Made by a program: the position numbers and the translations under genes. Below the pieces are notes generated by a model. The model searched no databases, was not told the origin of the DNA, and saw only the letters and a program-made list of their open reading frames with translations. From positions 40,362,001-40,426,000 of the forward strand of contig OY540810.1 of assembly GCA_961205875.1 (NCBI GenBank): a DNA stretch of 64,000 nucleotides, in the 5' to 3' direction. Origin of the DNA: Sialis fuliginosa (lineage: Eukaryota > Arthropoda > Insecta > Megaloptera > Sialidae). Of this stretch, positions 58,233 through 64,000 are shown piece after piece. Position 1 is the stretch's first letter. Every line of letters begins with the position of its first letter.

Positions 58233-58873
58233 TTTCAGTATAAATTCAAAGGAGTCTGTTATATTTTCATATAGTTTAGTCAACTGAGGACATACAGGTG
58301 TTTTTATATTTTATTGTTAATAAAAAACGATAACTTATTTAAACTTTAAATTTTATAATTGTTTCCAGAGGCTATAGAACAATCATGATATAACTGTGTC
58401 GTCAATGTAAAAATGCAAAAAATATACATTCAACGATAAAAAAAACTGGACCAAAATCTATTACTCGAGGCACATCTGATAGATAACGTTGAATATATCG
58501 AGTAGTAAAAAATCATTATTCGTTAAATAATTTGTCTGGGTCAAATCGTGTTGAACCATCCGCGATCGGTGACTTCCGTTAAATTTCATCTTACGTAAAA
58601 TACTGCAGTGGTATATGCTATCTGTAATTGTGTATGTACCTATAGAATATTATAGATGAATATCAATATAAAGGCGATTGTAGATACTTGATTTTTAAAT
58701 CAGTAGGTATCTCTATTCTATAAACACAGATTGTGACGATAAAATTGAACAATTTATAATTATTTTGAATTACTCGAAGGCTTTAGAGCTTAAATATGCT
58801 AATAATAAATTTTATTACAATCAGTAATTCAAAATCATACTACATAAGAATATATATTTATATATATACGTAT
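58233..58873. other. A+T-rich DNA, nothing recognised
   Basis: No supported feature. Confidence 0.5.
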
Positions 58874-59598
58874 TAAAAAACATCTGTCAAGTAAATGCAC
58901 AGTGCTTCCTCGTGCTAAATTCACCAAAGGTAGTTAATTATTGAATAATTTAAATAAAAACCGATAGTGTTCAGATAAATTACCTGGAATTGGTTAACCA
59001 TTTAATTTTTATACAATTTTACTAAAAAATATTAGTTCGAATTTTTTTTTAAAACGCACCTGATTATGTTTTCGTATATTTTTAATTTTTTGACAATTTC
59101 AATCTAAATCTAAATTTATGCAAACGTCAAAATGACATTTAATATATCAATTTAAAAAAAAAAACACGATTTATTAAAATAAATTGAGATAAATCATTGT
59201 AAGGGAATATTTTACAACAAACGTTGTAAACCCATATTATAGGAAATTTAATGTTCTACAAAAAATAACCTATAAAAATTTCACGTAACATTTGTCGTTA
59301 TTGAGATATCACACGATTTTGATGATTTTAAAAAAGGACCGTCCTCAAGCTAGACCCAACCATCAGACCAAGTTTCAATAATATCGGTTCAGTGATTCAT
59401 GAGTTATGCGTGTGACAAGGATTCAAGGAACAGACGGACACTCGGACGAGCAGACAGACAGACACGGAACGAAAAATGTTTGTCTTGACGTAAAACGGAA
59501 AGATCAATTTAAAATTTTGAAATCGGAGAACATTTTTTTTGGTCTCAATCTAAAACGATCACAAAGCTTCTCGTATCTTCGATATTGCGAGGAAGCAA
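58874..59598 (+). mobile_element. Family C repeat, both ends present
   Basis: From AAAAAACATCTGTCAAGTAA to TATTGCGAGGAAGCAA. A short deletion removes the AAAATAAATATTTTGGGATG block. The purine tract is diverged (GACGGACACTCGGACGAGCA). A 70-codon ORF through the right end is seen in similar form in other copies (DGH..EQTDRHGTK) and is an artefact of the repeat. Confidence 0.93.
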
Positions 59599-60552
59599 TA
59601 TATCTACACACTTACTGAAATATTTTGTAAATTATAAGATTATGTGCACGGTTCTTTATACTTATAGTTATAGCTGTAAATGTAAGCGAAAGCCTTCACT
59701 GTTATTACATTTTTTGACCACGGGGTCATCGGTCACATCTTTTTTTACTGTCATTTAATTTTTGTATTGTACCGGGTATGCATTTACCACGATCGATTTG
59801 AAAGTTGAATCTTCCTTTCAGTTTTTTTGTTATTTCTCTTTACGAATATACATTCATTGAATTCTAGGACAGATTGTATGTTTGTTTTGTAATCACAAAG
59901 ACCTATAACTTACTGATATTGCGATTAGTATTAATGGATTTATTTGGTATGTGCACTGTTATAAGTATTTATATGTACTAACATGGGCGCCGGGAGGGTG
60001 GTGCAAGGAGGTGCACTTGCACCCCCCCCCCTGTAAAAAAAGAAAAAAACATGAACAGAATTAAGAAATACAATTTTTATTTTAAAATTCACTCTTTGAA
60101 TAACAGTTGAAGTCGCCTTGGTTGTTGTCCAAACATTAAATGTACCATTTTAACCTTATAATACCTGATGAAAATTACGTTTTATCAAAAAATATGACGC
60201 GAATAAGAGGTCTACACGCATAATACGGGCCGAAGAATATAAAAAAAAAAAAACATACCTAATAGACTGATGATTGATATTATCAGTTCTGTGCTTTTTG
60301 CACAAAAATCGTCTTATGTCGTTCATTATTTAAAAAAATTAAACTAAGAGTTCGCTGCAAAAAAAACTAGCCTATCGAGTAACAGGGTAGAATGTTTTTT
60401 AAATGTAAGTACCCATAGCGACCATGAGAAAAATCATTTTGTACCTGGCCGGAACTTGTGAATACATTTTTAGCCGTCCCCTCTTCCGGGAAATTTTTTG
60501 TACAGCAATTAAATATATTCAACCTGACCAAATATTTGCTTTAAAAAAAAAT
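59599..60552. other. A+T-rich DNA with a G/C-run region, possible hAT remnant
   Basis: ATGGGCGCCGGGAGGGTGGT at 59983, then GCAAGGAGGTGCACTTGCAC and a C-run, resembles one end of a hAT element, but the opposite end and a target duplication were not found. The remainder is A+T-rich with no gene. Confidence 0.3.
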
Positions 60553-61212
60553 ATAGTTTTTCAACCGCTAGAAGCGTGATTATCCTCAAAAAAAAACCTT
60601 TCCGTAGACTGTAAAGTATATTAAAACAAAATCACTTAATCCATTAAGTAGGATGTCTTTAGATAGGTCTCTTAAAATGCAATAAAAAATGTTAAATGAT
60701 CTTTTGATTTTAACCCTTCAGTCACGATATATTTGCATTAAAATTTCGTTATCAAAGCGTCCCCTACCTCCTAATTTCTAAACTATCAATTAAAAAAATC
60801 TGAAAAAAATTCAGAATGTAACTTTTAATTAGTACTTTCACTGAAAATTATAACGAACACTGTCAAAATTATTTTGGACCCCCTCCCATAGACTGAAAAT
60901 TGTACTCACATTTTTTTCACTAACCCCATTGCAACAAAAAATGTAAAATGACCTTTTGATTTTAACCCTTTAGTCACGATATATTTGCTTTTCAATGTGG
61001 TTATCAGTACGCCCCCCCCCCCTTCTACTTTCTAAACCATCGATGCAAACAAAAAAAATCCAAAATTTTGCTTTTTTTTCAATGAAATTTATAACGAACA
61101 CTGTAGCTAGAATAGTTGATAAAAAAATTTGAAATAAATCTTTTTTTATAAATCGTAATGACTACGGAACCGTAACATGTGCGTGCCCAATACGCACTTG
61201 GCCGTTTTATTT
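60553..61212 (-). mobile_element. Family E insect repeat with internal tandem duplication
   Basis: An inverted family E copy. The right side (ATCGTAATGACTACGGAACC; GTAACATGTGCGTGCCCAAT; ACGCACTTGGCCGTTTTATT) is the same start as at 34231. The body contains two diverged ~265-bp units, each with TTGATTTTAACCC, AGTCACGATATATTTGC and TTATAACGAACACTGT (around 60690-60865 and 60950-61105). A C-run of ~12 lies near 61012. The left edge resembles 99-176. No ORF or target duplication. Confidence 0.75.
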
Positions 61213-61313
61213 ATTGTTTATTAATAGATAAATTATAAAATATTTTTCAAATAAAAGCATGACAAAACTATTTTTTAACTTTACTATCTTAAAATTCGAG
61301 TTAACTGATAGTA

Positions 61314-61501
61314 ACCCTCGGGTTGCATAAAGCAAAATTAACCACAATTAGTTAATCATTTGTTAATGTTAATTCTAAACTTAATCTCAATTTGTAAATG
61401 AACAATTCACTACCGTGATTGTTTTTTAAAATTGACGTAGTAATGGTTTTAAAACAACTGATTAACTAATTGTGATTAATTTTGCTTTGTGCAACCTAAG
61501 G
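61314..61501. mobile_element. MITE with long inverted repeats, ~188 bp (family L)
   Basis: Left arm CTCGGGTTGCATAAAGCAAA, then ATTAACCACAATTAGTTAAT; right arm inverts to CCTTAGGTTGCACAAAGCAA, then AATTAATCACAATTAGTTAA. The arms pair over ~45 bp. No coding region, only one copy visible; the target duplication is uncertain. Confidence 0.8.
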
Positions 61502-61951
61502 TACCTACATGATATAAAAAATAAAATAATAATAATAAATTCATAAGATATTATTTGTAATATAATATACAGAATATAATTGAACACTAAAGATTTGCAG
61601 TGAAAGGTTTTTCTCGTTTCGCTCACGTTTTAATAAATAGATACATACATACATATAGATACAATGCGTGCGCAATGCTGATCCGATCACACACTGTTGG
61701 ACTTTGTTTTTGTTTTTTATTTATCTGATGACTTTCCAGTTTTCTATTTGGTTCGTATCAAATTGATTTTCATTGAATTACTTCAGAAAATGTCGACAGT
61801 ATTGTAAAATACTTGTCCAAGTGTTTTAATAAGTTAGACACGAACTTGATTGATTGAAAAACAAATGAAAGTATTTTGTTACTTCAACACGATTTTGATC
61901 ACTGTTGATAAATATGCTACTGCTATTTTCATGTAAGAAAAGTAGCTACTG
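61502..61951. other. A+T-rich DNA, nothing recognised
   Basis: No supported feature. Confidence 0.5.
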
Positions 61952-62557
61952 TTGCTTCCTCGCAATATCGAAGATACGAGAAGCTTTGTGATCGTTTTAG
62001 AATGAGACAAAAAAAATGTTCTCCGATTTCAAAATTTTAAATTTATCTTTCCGTTTCACGTCAAGACAAACACTTTTTGCTCCGTGTCTGTCTGTCTGTG
62101 TGTCCGTGTATCCGTCTGTCCCCTGAATACTTGTCACACGCATAACTCATGAACCACTGAACGGATATTGTTGAAATTTGGTCGGATGGTTGGGTTTAGC
62201 TTGAGGACGGTCCCAAATCATCAAAATCGTGTGTAATTTGTTTTTTTAAATTGATATTTTCTGACATGTTAAATGTCATGTTGACGTTTTAAATGTCATT
62301 TTGACGTTTGCTTAAATTTAGATTTAGATTGAAATTGCCAAGAAATTAGAAATATACGAAAAAATAATCAGGTGCGTTTTATGAAAAATTTCGAACTAAT
62401 ATTTTTTAGTAAAATTGTATAAAAATTAAATGGTTAACCAATTCCAGGCAATTTATCTAAACACTATCGGTTTTTATTTAAATTGTTGAATAATTAACTA
62501 CCTTTAGTGAATTTAGCACGAGGAAGCACTGTGCATTTACTTGGCAGATGTTTTTTA
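61952..62557 (-). mobile_element. Family C repeat, internally deleted
   Basis: Inverted copy with both ends: TTGCTTCCTCGCAATATCGA at 61952 and GGAAGCACTGTGCATTTACT, TGGCAGATGTTTTTT on the right. A central deletion of ~170 bp joins AAAATCGTGTGTAA to the TTTTTAAATTGATATTTTCT region, removing the GACATCCCAAAATATT and CAACGTTTG blocks. Confidence 0.93.
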
Positions 62558-62724
62558 AATAGTGATAATTCGTGAGAGTTTACTGTTTTTCGGGTCTTAT
62601 GTAAATTAAGATAGATAACCATATTTTATGGTACATTAAAGATAACCATAATGAGTACGTCGATTCGACGTAGGTTATCTAACTAGGGTTAAATAAAACA
62701 TGCATCAATTAGTCAATAGCCAAT

Positions 62725-62935
62725 TTTTACTTCCATGTTCCGAAGGAAATGGAAGTATTGTAATACCGTCGAAAAATCGTGTCCGAGATAATGACAGATT
62801 CTGATTGTACTAACTTCAAAACGTAAAGAAAAGTTAATTTCCGCATAGCGGCTGTGCATGTGTCTGATAACTACTGTAAGAATTCACCGATCTGAATTAT
62901 TTTTGGGGAAAATGTTTGTCTAAGTGATATATTGA
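62725..62935 (+). mobile_element. Family G repeat, truncated copy
   Basis: TTACTTCCATGTTCCGAAGG, TCGAAAAATCGTGTCCGAGA, GTTAATTTCCGCATAGCGGC and GAATTATTTTTGGGGAAAAT match the first half of family G. The second half is missing. Confidence 0.8.
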
Positions 62936-63205
62936 TTTTTGCTGCTAATATTTGTAAATATTTTCTTGTTTTAAATATGTTTTTTTCCGACACAAGTATT
63001 TTAGTATTTGAAAGAAGTACTCTATTCATAAAATATATTTAAAATAAATTAAATAAAAAATATATAATCAAATTTTAGTAAGTATTTTTAAATACTTGAG
63101 GTTATTTTTTCGTGATTGTTTTTCAATAACTTCAAAAAAGTATACACACACCCATTTTTTTGCTTTTGAAATATAGTTTGTCACAAAACAGTTAAGAACA
63201 TAAAA
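62936..63205. other. A+T-rich DNA, nothing recognised
   Basis: No supported feature. Confidence 0.5.
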
Positions 63206-63933
63206 TAGTGTATTCCAAGATGGTTAAGCCACAGTAGAAATTTAACATAGGGACAATTAGAAGTGTTGTAGTAGCCTTTGGTCAAATTTAACGATGTCAT
63301 TGGTGCAAAATTGAAAACAAAATACTAATGACAATTTTATTAAATTTTGTAGCGGCATTTCAAAATGCACCAATCATGCATATCGTTAAATTTGACCAAT
63401 GTTAAATTTCCTATTGCTTAGGCGGCTATTACACTATCAAAGAAATATGATAAAATTTCTTTGATCAAAGAAATATGACAGTGTAATAAGTCAACTTTTA
63501 TAATATTTACATTCATAATATTTCTATGATCATAGTTAATAACAGTCTCTTATATTTGATCAAAGTTTTTTGACGTGAAAAACAAAATGGCGACTACCAA
63601 ATTATCACTGACAGTTACAGTTACATAATTATTAATATATGAATATCAACAAAATCCAGTATTATATGATAATCTTCTTATTGATTATAAAAACCACAAT
63701 ACACGGTTGTAAATTCAAACCTCGATCGCGTCAATTGACGAACATCCACGCATTGATATTCAAAAGGCACCAAAAAAGAAGAAAATATCCCTAGATAATA
63801 TTGAAAATATATTATCAAATATTTTATGGAGTGTAATAAAACAATCTCGTATTTTATCAAAGAAATATGATCAAATCTTTGACATATTTATTTGATAGTG
63901 TAATATCCGCCTTAACAATCTTGGAGTACACTG
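63206..63933. mobile_element. Family M mariner-like element, interrupted
   Basis: Left end AGTGTATTCCAAGATGGTTA and right end CAATCTTGGAGTACACTG are imperfect inverted repeats (right inverts to CAGTGTACTCCAAGATTG). The right end is followed by TA (63934-63935). The CAGTG start and TA fit Tc1/mariner, although the left TA is unclear. An internal inverted pair (TTGGTCAAATTTAACGATGT / CATATCGTTAAATTTGACCA) sits at 63275-63401. A family N element interrupts it at 63421-63911. Confidence 0.65.
63421..63911. mobile_element. PIF/Harbinger-like element, nested (family N)
   Basis: A 491-bp element with inverted ends GGCGGCTATTACACTATCAA and TTGATAGTGTAATATCCGCC, 19 of 20 matching. It is flanked by TTA at 63418-63420 and 63912-63914, the usual PIF/Harbinger target duplication. 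Each end is followed inward by repeats of AAAGAAATATGAT/ATCAAAG. A short ATG frame (63584) with MATTKLSLTVTVT and a charged stretch (EHPRIDIQKAPKKKK) in another frame could be remnants of coding sequence, but no transposase or SANT domain is recognisable. Confidence 0.9.
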
Positions 63934-64000
63934 TATAAAGAAAAGAGAAAATTCGCCATATTTATATCTGGTTAATTTATGTCTTGATAGATAGCAAATA

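Overview
The window is a very A+T-rich, gene-poor stretch of an animal nuclear genome, most likely an insect. The reasons are the A+T-rich intergenic DNA, abundant short non-autonomous DNA transposons (hAT, Tc1/mariner-type and PIF/Harbinger-like MITEs), Helitrons with the GC-rich 3' hairpin and CTAG end familiar from insects, and a repeat beginning CAGCCAAGTGCG that resembles one I know from many insect genomes. The species cannot be fixed from this sequence. I see no complete protein-coding gene, no rRNA, no convincing tRNA and no CRISPR. Nearly all ORFs are short, A/T-driven or run through repeats; the one recognisable protein remnant is a broken hAT-type transposase fragment near 16.03-16.17 kb. 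Layout: 0-8 kb holds repeat fragments, a long inverted repeat (2.9-3.6 kb), and a TA-flanked 'GGTACTGGCACC' MITE (family A) split by a hAT element with a perfect 8-bp target duplication (4.15-4.74 kb). 7.5-15.4 kb has four more family A copies, two copies of a 'CACAGCGCTGTT' element (one nested in another MITE) and family M. 15.9-25.4 kb is a hAT cluster: a transposase relic, two TAGAGCTGGGCGCG elements, and four other hAT-like elements, two of them back to back. 26-34 kb has family D (hAT), a tandem repeat, several copies of an unclassified ~780-bp family C, and a probable ~3.6-kb Helitron. 34-43 kb has a hAT with another repeat nested inside, a family A copy carrying a Stowaway-like MITE, two fold-back elements and more family C. 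43-57 kb has more families A, D, J, K and C, palindromic repeats and a small GC-rich island. 57-64 kb has a short Helitron, family C, a rearranged insect repeat, and a Harbinger-like element nested in a mariner-like one. How it fits together: there is no pathway or operon. The window records successive transposon waves with a readable order. Family A predates the hAT at 4.18 kb and the Stowaway-like element at 36.5 kb; the hAT at 34.13 kb predates the insect repeat inside it; family J predates the insertion at 9.07 kb; family M predates the Harbinger-like insertion at 63.42 kb. I did not find a new defence, biosynthetic or regulatory system. The least explained item is family C: ten copies, no visible target duplication, and a GCTTCCTCG motif near both ends in inverted orientation.
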